Below, piece by piece: positions 8,654 to 19,700 of a stretch of 29,425 nucleotides of DNA (within the stretch, counting starts at the first letter, position 1; every line of letters starts with the position of its first letter). The DNA is taken from NCBI RefSeq assembly GCF_001949145.1, contig NW_019091402.1, positions 2,688,852 through 2,718,276 on the forward strand, given 5' to 3'. The notes below the pieces were generated by a model. That model searched no databases, was not told the origin of the DNA, and saw only the letters and a list, made by a program, of their open reading frames with translations. The translations under genes and the position numbers were made by a program. Source of the DNA: Acanthaster planci (lineage: Eukaryota > Echinodermata > Asteroidea > Valvatida > Acanthasteridae).

Positions 8654-8937
8654 GCTAAACGAACGCTCTCAGTAAGTTTGACTTACACGTGTAAGCTAAT
8701 CGAACGCACCCATTGATTGTATAGCGCTGCGCAGCGGCGCAAGATGGGCAACTCTCCACTGAATCGCGTTATCGCCATGGGCGCCATTTTGGTGTGATAT
8801 TGCGCCACAGTATAATGCGAGCGAAGTACAAAAAATGTACATGCACACTCTACGTTTCTGGGCGGCGCTATACAATCTTTGATCAGAGCTAGCTACGGCG
8901 CCCTCTATATGGTACAGCCGCGTCGCAAGGATCAAGT

Positions 8938-9085
8938 GTATATATGTAGGAAGGACGACGGCAGTTCTTCGAGTCTAGCCTGAACTCGCCGTGATGAATC
9001 GTGTTTGTGACACTTTTGACTGCCACTTGCAAGATAGTAGAGGCGTTTCTTTTCGTTAATCTGTTCAATTTATGTGCACAAAGGT
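8938..9085 (+). promoter_or_regulatory. VPS18: Candidate VPS18 core promoter and 5'UTR exon
   Basis: GTATATATGTAG at 8938 is TATA-like. About 25 bp on, GCAGTTCTTCG could hold the start. The following CpG-containing stretch ends at a good donor GGT|GTAAGT (intron from 9086). A matching acceptor CTCCTTTCAG ends at 10567, giving a 43-nt leader before the ATG at 10611. A start closer to 10560 without this intron is equally possible. Confidence 0.3.
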
Positions 9086-9237
9086 GTAAGTGTTATCTTG
9101 CCAAATTGTAAATCGGTTAGGCCTTCCCATCATTGCCCGTACTAGTAATATGTAGTAGTACCGGCCCGGCCGTTGGGCATGAGGCCTATCAAATGTTTGC
9201 CCATTTTCCGGTCAATTGCCAGAGTGGGCGTAACCTG

Positions 9238-9306
9238 GTTGAACCATGGTTTAACCATGGAGGTAGAAATATATATATATATAAATTTCTATCTCCATGG
9301 TTCAAC
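9238..9306. repeat. Hairpin around an (AT)n core
   Basis: GTTGAACCATGG...GAGGTAGAAAT (9238-9270) pairs with 9285-9306. The left arm carries an 11-nt local duplication of AACCATGG. One G-T pair, otherwise complete. Confidence 0.75.
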
Positions 9307-9547
9307 GCAAGCAGGGTGGGCGCGGGATTGTTACGCTGGGTGCTTTGTCAGCTCACAGGAGGTAGGGTTAGCCTGGGATAATTCTAGAAAGTAGAAGGCG
9401 GCATTCTGAAGATGGACAATGTTCGAAATGTCGAGTTATTCCCCGGTTTTCTTTCAGAACCACACAAAGGCTACTCAAGAAAGAGATTGATCCATGGTGT
9501 AGCCGCAGTCGTTTTACTCATAGAAGGCATCCCCTTGTGCCTTAATT

Positions 9548-9669
9548 TACCCCCAGAACTGTGGGGTCTGACTTCCGCCCAACTCCCACGAACCTTCAGG
9601 GGGGACGTCGGACCCACTGTTCTGTTCATGGGAGCGGGGCGGATGTCGGACCCCGAAGTTCTGGGGGTA
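9548..9669. mobile_element. 122-bp TIR element with TA ends
   Basis: The 33-nt arms 9548-9580 and 9637-9669 are inverted copies at 29 of 33 bases, starting TACCCCCAGAACT. TA at both outer edges fits a Tc1/mariner-type TA target duplication. A third related block (GGACGTCGGACCC, about 9602) lies in the middle. A MITE relic. The 89-codon open frame across it (9412-9681) is not credible. Confidence 0.65.
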
Positions 9670-9786
9670 GCTTTGATCTAGGTCTAGCATCTGGGGTATG
9701 GCTTTCATACTGTTTTATATAAAGCTTAACCATGTGTTGTTAGTAGATGTTAACGGGCCTAGGGATTAGGCCTATGGGATGGCGTG

Positions 9787-9976
9787 GACATCCGGGACTC
9801 TTGCAAAATGGCGGGTATACGGTAGTAACCACTCAAAACAGCAACCATGGCGACGTATGCCTGCACCAGCCAGTCAGAGGATCGGATTACTTAATCATTT
9901 CTTTGAACGTTGTCGCAGTTGTTTTCATTAGTGCTGTGTGGTTGCTACCCGCCATTCCCCGAAACTCCCGGATGTC
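9787..9976. mobile_element. 190-bp TIR element with ATGGCGGGT blocks
   Basis: Arm 9787-9830 pairs with 9940-9976: GACATCCGGGA, then AATGGCGGGTA, then GNAACC, with a 7-nt insert in the left arm. AAAATGGCGG resembles a YY1 site. Non-coding. Confidence 0.6.
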
Positions 9977-9996
9977 TGCACCACCCCATACATATG

Positions 9997-10023
9997 ACTT
10001 AGGCCTATAGCTCAGGCCTAAGT
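9997..10023. repeat. 10-bp stem hairpin ACTTAGGCCT
   Basis: Perfect arms with a 7-nt loop, made of two inverted copies of the TAGGCCT word. Confidence 0.7.
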
Positions 10024-10567
10024 AAAATATGTACTTTCATTGTGTTGTTATGAATTTTAAGGGAGATATGGACCTGTTAAGATGGCTTTCCATGCTTTTG
10101 GGAAGATTTGACCGAGAAAATGGAATTCTTTACTCATGTAATTCATCTATCATGGCTAAATTACTTTTTTACTAAAATATGCCCCGGGGGGAGGGTCGGT
10201 CAGTCAGGGAAGGGGAAGGCGTTACTGCTATGGCCCACTCTTTTCAATAAGTACACCACGTTGTGTACCACCCCAGCTATGACCCATACTCACGAGTTCA
10301 GGGTAATTACCCCGCTTGTCCTCACAAATTCTTAAGAGTATCATTTGTCCTATTTTTTTGTGGTAAAAAATTCCAGGCCTCATCACTGGCATAAAAAATG
10401 GGAGGAATGTGGTTGGGGTTTAGTTAGAGCCAAAAAATAAAGGTCAGTGGGAAGTAAGAACCATAAGATTAGCTACGGACGCCTCAGTGGCATGAACAGC
10501 TGCACGAATTTAGTCATTTTAAAGGGCGACAAAACGTGATTTGCCATTTTATTCACTCTCCTTTCAG
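10024..10567. other. Upstream of VPS18 coding start, no other gene
   Basis: No coding signal. It ends in a pyrimidine-rich acceptor-like tract (ATTCACTCTCCTTTCAG) just before the VPS18 leader. A second AG (10600) could also serve. Confidence 0.5.
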
Positions 10568-10610
10568 AAACTGAAGATTGGATAGGCTATTCTTCCACAG
10601 AGGTTCAAGG

Positions 10611-10700
10611 ATGGCTTCGCTCTTTGATCAGTATGAGCAGGCCACAGCCAGGGCTGCCTCCAGCATTTCACAGGGGCACAGAGAGCCGGTGCCTGCACCT
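10611..10700 (+). CDS. VPS18: VPS18 exon 1 (residues 1-30)
   Basis: ATG in MASLFDQYEQ; donor CCT|GTAAGT; intron phase 0. Confidence 0.93.
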
Positions 10701-13700
10701 GTAAGTTTGCATACGTGTACCATCCAGATTCTTGGCATTGCAGGCTCCACGTGGAGCCTAGCACTGACGGTGTGTGGGAAGTGTCTTGGGTTTTTTCTTA
10801 GTTAAGTTTAGTGCGAGTCAAGAAGGAGGTACTAACCGTTTCTACAGTACTTTTAGGTTGGGCCGAATGTCTCTCAATGATTTGGACACTTAACCCGTGC
10901 CTTTGGTTTCGTTTACAGCGCTGGATTTTGGCAGATTTTTCGACAGAGGGGATTGTCATTTTCAACGACCCGCCTGAGGAGATAGGGTTATTTTGTTCCC
11001 TTTGATTGAGATTATTGTGAAATATTGTGGGGTAGATTTAATGCCCTTCCTCACGACTTCCCTTGGTTGAATATAACATCATGCCTCCCAAGCCAAGGTG
11101 TGGAAAAAATGCCACTGTGCATTGTAACTTGTAAAATAGTGGTTGTTTGCTTCTGTGTATACAGATCACATCAGGATATGTAACAGCAAATATGGAGGAG
11201 GACGTCCGGATTTTCAGCAAAATGAAAATCAACTTTACGTATGTTTACATTAAAAATTAATCACTGAAACATTTTTTAATTTCGTCTTTTACTTTAGTTG
11301 TTTTATTTCCTGCCCATATAACTTTTAACCCTAACCCCCCCAAGGGTTGCTGGCCCTAACCTTCCCCATTCACACAAAGATAAACACCCATATGGGACTT
11401 TGTGCACAGGGGCTGTTGGACTTTGTTTTTCTGAAGTATCCCAAACCCAATGCAAAAGCCAGCTGGTATGGGCCTACCAGACCTATCCCCACAGAATTAA
11501 ACAATTTACTACTGTTTAATTCTGTGTGGTTGGGGAAGGTTCGGGTTAATAGAGAAGTTTGTTCATTTAAAAAGTGTGATCTTATCAGGTGTATGTTAAT
11601 ATTGGATCATTTATGTTGTCGGCCACTTGGCATGGCTTCTTTTGTTGTATGGTTAGTTTTTATATTTTTTTTTTGGTAGATTCTTTTTCTCTTTCTTGTC
11701 ATCGCCCACAACTGATCACAGCGTATGTGGCAGCAAACATTTGTTGTTCTTGTGAATATTGTTTCAGGCCTCCACGACCCATCACCCACCTTGTCGTCAA
11801 CAATAACATTCTGATGATGGCCATGTCAGACAACATGATCCTGCGTATTGATCTGGAGCACCCAGAACAGCCGGATGGTAAGATGCAACCCTGCTGTCCG
11901 CCATTCCCATGAGAATTAGAAATGTTGTTAGTGCAGAACAGGTCCACTCAGCAAAAATGTGGGATACCACCTCGCATGCACGCAGATGTGCTTGCCTCGA
12001 CTGGTTCTCGACAGACTATTGCTTGGCAAGTCATGTTACTCAGCAGTCTTATCCTCCTGGCATTTTAATTAAATCTAGGTGTGGTTTGATCTTACAGACC
12101 TTTGTCACGTGGGCAACAGACATATTCATTGTTCTCTCCTTTTCAATCCATTCATCGTTTTTTTTGTAAAGGACACTCCCCCTTTTGATAATTAATTGTG
12201 CAGGCTCTCATAGGGTTTTTCCAGTCTTACCGGCATGAGAAGGCAACAGAAGAGCTAATGTCAATATTTTCAATCCTGCTACTGACTTTTAACTGGCCTT
12301 TTTGTCACAAGACTGCTTTTTCTCTTGAGTATTTGTATTTACCCCCCAAATTCAACCCACTTTGTGTTCAATCCCCAGAGGTCAGGTTGGGAGAGGATCG
12401 AATCCACAAGTTGTTTCTGGATCCGACTGGCCGTCACCTCATCATCAGCACAGAGCAGCAAGACGTCTTCTATCTCTCCAGAACAGGCCGCAAAGCCAAA
12501 GCACTGCACAAACTCAAGGTGAGGCCAGCATCCGGAGGGTGCAGATTTATAACCATGAATAGTTATCTCTTGAAGACGAACAGACCTGTCTGTCAGATTT
12601 ATCACATTGTCATTGTGGAAAAAGGACAACACCATATTCTCGATGTTTCATTCATGGACAGTGTACAACACCAAATTCATCTCAGTCAAACCAGATCAAC
12701 TGTTTCCATGGTTGATGACAATAGCTGATATACATGGCCAGATGAGAGTGTAACATTTTTAAGAGAGGATATAGATGACTGTACAGAATAATGTTCATTT
12801 CTATTGCTATTTGATTAAGGATTTAACATAAAAGTTCCATGAAGGTTCTATGAATATAAAATGAAGTGACATTCAACAAAAATCTATTTTAGGAGATTTC
12901 CTCCGTGTGTAATATTTGGGTCGTAGTTTCTCACCATTGGGCAGGTCTTAACCATTTGCTGACGTTATTATTGTACATTGCATTTGTTCCAGATCCTGTC
13001 ATTTTCAGCAAAAAATATGACTTTATGAAATGACAAGATACCACAGCCATGGTCCATTACAAAGTTGGACTTAGGAATGCCGACCCCTGGTGGTCATTTG
13101 TTCAAGATTTGTGCTACGTTTCTCACTGCACTGTCTCTTGTCTTCAAAACTACGTGGAGTAGTATTTGCCATTCCAGCCGGCCATGGTCCATGACTGCTG
13201 GAGGGTGACATACACAATTATCAACCTCCATGGACTACTTCAAGCCTCTGTGTGTGTATAAAATCAATGGGAATCACTCCATCATGAAGACAAGTACAGG
13301 CATCAAATGGCACTACGCACAGCATTCGTCAGACCATGTTTAAACATCTTCTGTGTACAGAGATCCTGTGTCATTTTAGATGTCATCCACCGTAAAGTGG
13401 TAAAAGGTTTATTTTCTGCCCATTTTTCAGACGCACGTAATTGATTCCATTGGCTGGAACAAGCTGAACACCAATGACAATACCACTGCAGAGATACTTG
13501 TTGGAACCAGCCGAGGTCAGTGACCCTCAACCTACTAACCCTAACTTGTAGGAGATGCTCAGGATTTGCACTTTTCAGTTATAGCATTTACTGTTCTCTT
13601 TGATCAAATGAACTTGTTAACGGTATGGTCATGTTATGACGCATAGTTGCCTTTAATACACACAGTTGGAATTAATTATTCGGGTTTTTTTTCCAGGTTT

Positions 13701-16700
13701 GATATACGAGACGGAAATTCAATCTGGTGATGACAGTCGGTTTTTCCAGCAAAGTCTTGACCAGTACTGGAAACAGGTCAGTCAAACATTTGTTCCAAAA
13801 ACCTCAGATGGTTGTATACATTTCCGGCATGGACGTATCAAGCACAATCATTTCCTAACTGGACACAGACTTGGCTCGGACTCGACAATTTGGACTTAGA
13901 CTTAAGCTGGACCCAATTGCAAGGCTTTGTGAACTCAACTCAGCTCAGACTTAAATGAAGTGGACTCAAGTTCATCACTGCCTTGCATGGTTTTGTGGAA
14001 AAGGAGATTTTTGGGGATATTTGCAGCCAAAAGTCAGAGTTTACAAATCACAGGTACTCCACCTATTGAATTGAATGTAATGCTTGTTTTCTCATCTGGC
14101 AGGTTTTCAATCTGGGCAAGGAGATCCCTGTCCCAGTGACTGGCCTTGAGGTGGAACTCATGCAACCAGCTCAGCAGAACGAGAGGCGATTCTTCATCAT
14201 GGCCACAACTCCAGGGTGAGACAGAAGTCAGTATTTGTAATTCGTTTGCTGTGGAACGTGTCTGGTAGTCACTGTTGGACTTTGTTGAAGCATGTTCAAT
14301 GATATATACATCTGTAATATGTATTGTATTCATGCGTAATCATACATATGAATGGCATATCTATGGTTTTAATTTTCCCTTTTTGAGTGATATTGCAAAT
14401 ATTTTTGTTGTTGGAAGTCGAAAAATTCTTCACGATCTACCTTAATATTTTTTAGTCATCATAAAAAATGGGGGGGGGGGATTTAGTAGCCTGCCCCCTC
14501 CACCTCAACAAGTAGGGGGGATATATACCCCCATACCTCCTGGGATGTACGCCCTTGTCTTTCAGCCATATTTTTCCAGATTGAATGTGAGCTGACCCAT
14601 CCGAAATTTGTCCAGTACAGAAGTTTCATTTATTTAAATTGTCTTTGATTTGTGTTTCCAGCCGGCTTTACCAATTTATCGGTATCATCCCGAGTTCTGC
14701 AGAGGCACCTGTCTTTCTAAATGTCTTTCACAAGTACGACGCTAGTCCAGGTAAGTTCGTGTGCTGTTAGGATTGTAAGTATTAATGACGACACTTCCTT
14801 GTCCAAGCAAACTTGATATTTGATAAGAGCAGTGGTCCTGTTTGTTTTGTTTTTGTCCTTGCAGCCAGTTTTCTAGAATTGCCTGGTAACTTTGGATACA
14901 GCGAACTTCAGTTCAGCTACGGCAACAAAAAGACAATGCCATCCAATTTTGCCTGGATGACCGGTAGGTATCAGGCCACTGTTTCATATCCTGAAGTCTG
15001 ATTCCATGCTGTTAACCCACTGACATGGAAATAACGTGCATATGTGCAGTGGTGGATCCAGTATTTACGTAAAGGGGTGTCCGATACTTACAAAAGGGGA
15101 GCGCATGGAGGTGACAAACAAATACACAAGCGGGGGGGCATGTTTTTTCTCATCCCGGAGAAAACGTGTCGTTAATGTTTTTGAACCACCAGTAGAAAGC
15201 AGAAGGGATAGAAAAACACAACAGCCGTAACTGCTCCAACTTAGTGCAGCTGGGAGTAACACACTCATATATGGAAAGAAGCCAGAGTCACTAGCCAGTG
15301 TGTGCTGTGTCTAGACAGCCGCAACTATTTGGATGTGGCTAATTGAAGGTGTGAAGGAACTGCAGGTGGCGCGTTCTCACTGACTCATGGCAGCCCAAAG
15401 AAGGGCAACGTGCACTTGTGAACCGGTTTGCACTTGCTACCACCCATTTTCAGGATATGATCACCATGGTGACACCTTAGTCAATCGCACAAATGCCAGA
15501 CAGGTTCTTAAATTGGAGGGACGAGTACAATTGCACACCACCTTAATTGTTGAAGAGGCATTTAACACCTGTAGCTGACCTTTAAACAAGGGTGGTGTCA
15601 CCGTTATGACATGGTTTAGTTCAGATTGCCAGGGGAGTCTCTGTTGGCACCGAGTGTGCTTTACCAATTTTCATCTTAATGTACACAAACTGAATTGCAT
15701 TTGAGAAGAGTACTGGACTGTGGGAACATGAACACTGTAATGTTAAGTGTTTGTCAACAGCAACATTAATATTTCAACCATCAAGGTTGCACTGCATTAC
15801 TAAAAGGGGCCCGAAGATTTCAAGCCAACATGTCATCAGCTTGCCCGTCATTTTCATGTCGTACACACCCAGGTCCAGGCATATACTTTGGCGTCTTCGA
15901 CTTCAACAGTCAGTCCTCAGACAATCTGACCAAAGACAGTCGTCTCTTACCATATCCCAACGGAGCCAAGGGGGACAGCTCAGCGACAAGACCCATCGCC
16001 ATGGCACTGACGGAATTCCACATCTTGCTTCTCTTTCCAGACAGGTTGGTTGATGTTTTTCAATAGAACAACGAAAATAGTGGATGTATTTGTACAATAT
16101 GAACTTCATTGGACAATATTGTAGAACACCAGGTGGCCAGGTCATAGGAACCAGTTGACACTTCATATTAAAGGTTACCCTTTTCAATAAATTCATTCTT
16201 TTCAAAATCAAGCCCCTTAACTCTATTGAAACCACCCCACAAAACACTCCCTAGTTTGCACAGAAGGGAACAGTCTGTTTAGGAACGAAGGTTAAACATG
16301 AAATGGCTGCCCTCTTTGTATTTCCGTCAGTTATGGAAAACCTTGAACAGGTAGCGACATTTGGAAATCAGTAACTCAGGCCTGGAAAAGTCTTAGAAAA
16401 AAATTGCAAATCATAAACATCATGGAAAATACAAAATGTATTGCACTTTGATTGGATGAAAAGTGTTATTTTACCGTGTAAGTTTTTGTGTTCGTTAGAA
16501 ATTGACTTTTCATTTCTTGTTTACAGGTTAAAAGTGATGTGTGTTTTGAATGAGCAGCTTATAGATGAAGATGTCTACCATGTTGTAAGTATATCGTTGT
16601 GACTCATGCATAGAACAGGCCTCGTGTACACTCGAGTGTTTGAGGTTACGTGTATGTTAGGCCCTAAGGCATCATATTTTAGTTTTTCATGAGAGAAGAT

Positions 16701-19700
16701 AATTTCAATAGATGATAAATCATTGTCCGTCTTAATGCCATTAAGTTTGTACTTTCAATGAAAACAAAACATAGAACTTTGATTAAGATTTAGCAGCTAA
16801 AAAAACATTGGCTAAATTGCTGTAAACATTTCACAACAATTGCCAAATCTTGCCCACTGTGTGTGGTGCAACATGTGTGTCATTCGCATGAGTGGAAAGC
16901 ACCCTTGTGTGAAAATCCTGCTTTTTATTTCTTGACTCATTTTGTGCAACCCACGCAGACACAAAGATGTCGCGCTGCATCACTTCAGACCTCCAAGACA
17001 TTTATTTTCATCATTTGTATTTTTGTGCAGAGATATGGTAAAATCCTCGGTATTTGTCGAGACAAGACAAAAGGAACCATTTGGACCTTTACCGACCAGA
17101 GTGTCTTCAAATATAAAGTGGTAAAAGAATCAAGGTCAGTCCAAGCAAGATCAGGACCGAGATCCGTGTTTTCTTGGAATTGACAACCTTGTCCAAGTTA
17201 TTCGCTGTCGATGTGTGTGTTCATGACCTACAATTTTTAATTCAGCATGGAGTTTTCTTTATGTTTAAATTGTATGCAAAACAATAGTTTTGGACATTTA
17301 TCCGTGAGTTGACCTTCCTTTGTTTTGTAGGGATGTATGGCGTATGTATCTTGACCAGGGTGATTTTGACCGGGCCAAGGACTATTGTCAGGACAATCCG
17401 GCCAATTTGGACGAGGTGCTGACCAGACAAGCAGAATACTTCTTTGAAAGCAAAAAGTGAGTTTGTCTCTCCCATCGGTTCCGCATCTTTTCAAACTTGC
17501 ATCATTAAGAATATGAACAATGAAAGCGAGACTGTCACAAGCCCCGTCTTCCTTCTGCAGGTACGATAAGAGCGCCCTCTACTTTGCCATGACAGAGAGG
17601 TCCTTTGAGGAGGTGGCACTGAAGTTCATCGGTGCCCAGCAGACTACTGCCCTGCGCACATTCCTCAGTAAGAAACTCGGCAGCCTCAAGCCACAGGTGG
17701 GTTGGCGCATCGGTCTTTCATTTTTTAAGGGGTCCAGTGGGAGACGGCCACACTAGTACACTTTAAAGGGGTTGTTTTGTAAACCGAGTTTATTAAACAG
17801 AGTAACTACTCATAAAAAAGCTACACATTAAGTTTTTGTTTACTAGTTTTTCTTTTGGGACTAAAAGCATGTGGTTATAAACCCCTTTATTTGAAAACGA
17901 TGGCCCAAAATATGTGAAACATCTGATGGCTAACAAACCAACTTCTGATGCTTGATTGACTTAGTGTGATGTTCTTATCAGTTTCCTGTCAAACCATCAG
18001 CAGTGTCGAGTACAGCTACGTTAGTTTTGGGTCCTAGTTTGTTACATGTGAACTCACGGCATAAATTCGGCCATTTGCAGTAAGCCAAAACCCTGTGGTA
18101 TATCCACAAGTCTTATATCGTAAGACATCCTCATAGTCAGCAAAATCACCTGATGAGAAGGGAGAATCGACCAGGAAAGAGGCCAGGTTTTGTACTCCAT
18201 TCCCAGTTGTGCATTATCACATGTCCAGTTTGTGTCCTTTGTTTACAGTGTGAACATTGAAATCCTGCCCCAACTATGTGCTTCGAACGTTTCACCTTTG
18301 CTACTCGCAAATATGAGCAGTGACACACACTTCTCTTCAGTTTTTGTAAACTTTATGTCTTGTAAAATGTAAATCAGCTCACTACGGGGCTTAAGAAACA
18401 GTTTTCAAATGTTGACTCGTTTGTCCCACTTTGCACCATTTATCCAAGACTGACCAATATGTTATTATAGGCCACATGAGAATAACTTGGCTACCGCTTT
18501 ATGTGATATATGAGCCTGTGGAAGCCACCATCTGACAAGTGAATTTATTTTCCATTGATGTGTGTCCCATTATCAGCTTGTAGCCAAGTATTTTGGACAG
18601 TTGTGACTTTGTGTCTTTAAAAAAATGAAGGAATTACTGCTCAAAAAGGTCTTGCTTTCACGTGTTGTCCAATAGGTCAATGCTTTAGTGTTGCTATTTT
18701 GTATCATTGAAATAACCCTTATACACTAATTACATGTCACTAGGAACCTGCCTTAATCCTACAGAATCTGTAGGATTCTCTTTTCTCTACCATTTATAAT
18801 CTGTCAAAACCTATCAAATCCTTTGAATGGGTTTCAAGGGATTTAGGAGCATGGAAGGTTTCATTACATGGGTCTGGTTTTACATTATCCACCAATTAGC
18901 ATGTCATTTGTTTTTCCCTGCAATGTAGTCTGATGAGAATTGCAGATGATTGTTTAAAATAAAAGTGGGTTTCACATTTCCTGAACCAGGAGAAGACTCA
19001 GATGACAATGCTGGTGATGTGGTTGATTGAACTGTACCTGAACCAGCTAGGTGAGTTCCGAGCCAGGGAAGAAGCCAGAAACACCCACGACTCCGTCCAC
19101 ACCGAGTTCCAGAAGTTCTTGGCCCAATCCAAGGTCATGGTGAGTAAGATCCGGGCTCGATTCCACAGCTATGCCAAGCATGCCAGTATTCTGTGTAAGG
19201 AGCCTCTGTCTCTTTCACAGACGGAGGTAGTTTTGAGCAAAGTAATCAGTGTATGCATCACAGCTAGAGTTTGTTGAAAAAAGTGCGGCAATAGATATCT
19301 CTGTGAGCTTCTAACTCTAAGCTGTGAAAAAAGATTAGTTAGCAGAATCTTTCTGCCCTACTACTACTTTGTTAACCATCAAGCAGCACCGTAGAATTGA
19401 TCCCAGTAGTTCTGCCAAGCAAGAAATCACCACATGCTATCAATATGCTGAGCTTACCACATTGGTAAAGAAATTTTTGCAGGTTTAATTACTGTCAGAG
19501 TCCTTGGTCACAGCGTATACTTAAAAGGGAAAGCTAAGCATGAACCGGCCTTAACTGGCAATATTGTCTGCTATACTTTCAGAGTATATTACGGTATGTA
19601 AATTTTTGAAACAGATCACTTTTATGCATGAAAATGATACAGGATTGTTTGACCGGGGATGTTGGTAATTGCTGGCGTTTTAAATTTTTTCTGATGTTTA

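Larger units (their letters stand above)
8381..8881. mobile_element. 501-bp hAT-like composite element with 8-bp TSD
   Basis: The 8-mer ATCAGAGC lies directly before (8373-8380) and directly after (8882-8889) this interval, as expected for a hAT insertion. Inside, a perfect 23-bp inverted repeat pairs 8381-8403 with 8693-8715. A second 17-bp inverted repeat with two mismatches pairs 8711-8727 with 8865-8881, sharing the bases CATTG with the first. The outer ends are CAATG and CTTTG. It encodes nothing credible. It also carries TGACGTCA (8555), CATCACGTGATG (8642) and a ZNF143-like GCATTCTGGGAA. Confidence 0.7.

Noticed and set aside
10578-10610. Upstream in-frame ATG as VPS18 start
   Set aside because: The 11 extra residues do not resemble the family, while MASLFDQYE at 10611 matches the usual N-terminus.
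10920-11005. Possible extra VPS18 exon after TTTCGTTTACAG
   Set aside because: No suitable donor, the frame does not continue into exon 2, and exons 1 and 2 already join at the expected length.
15751-16053. 100-codon open frame overlapping VPS18 exon 10
   Set aside because: It is in a different frame from the conserved exon and starts in intron; a shadow frame.
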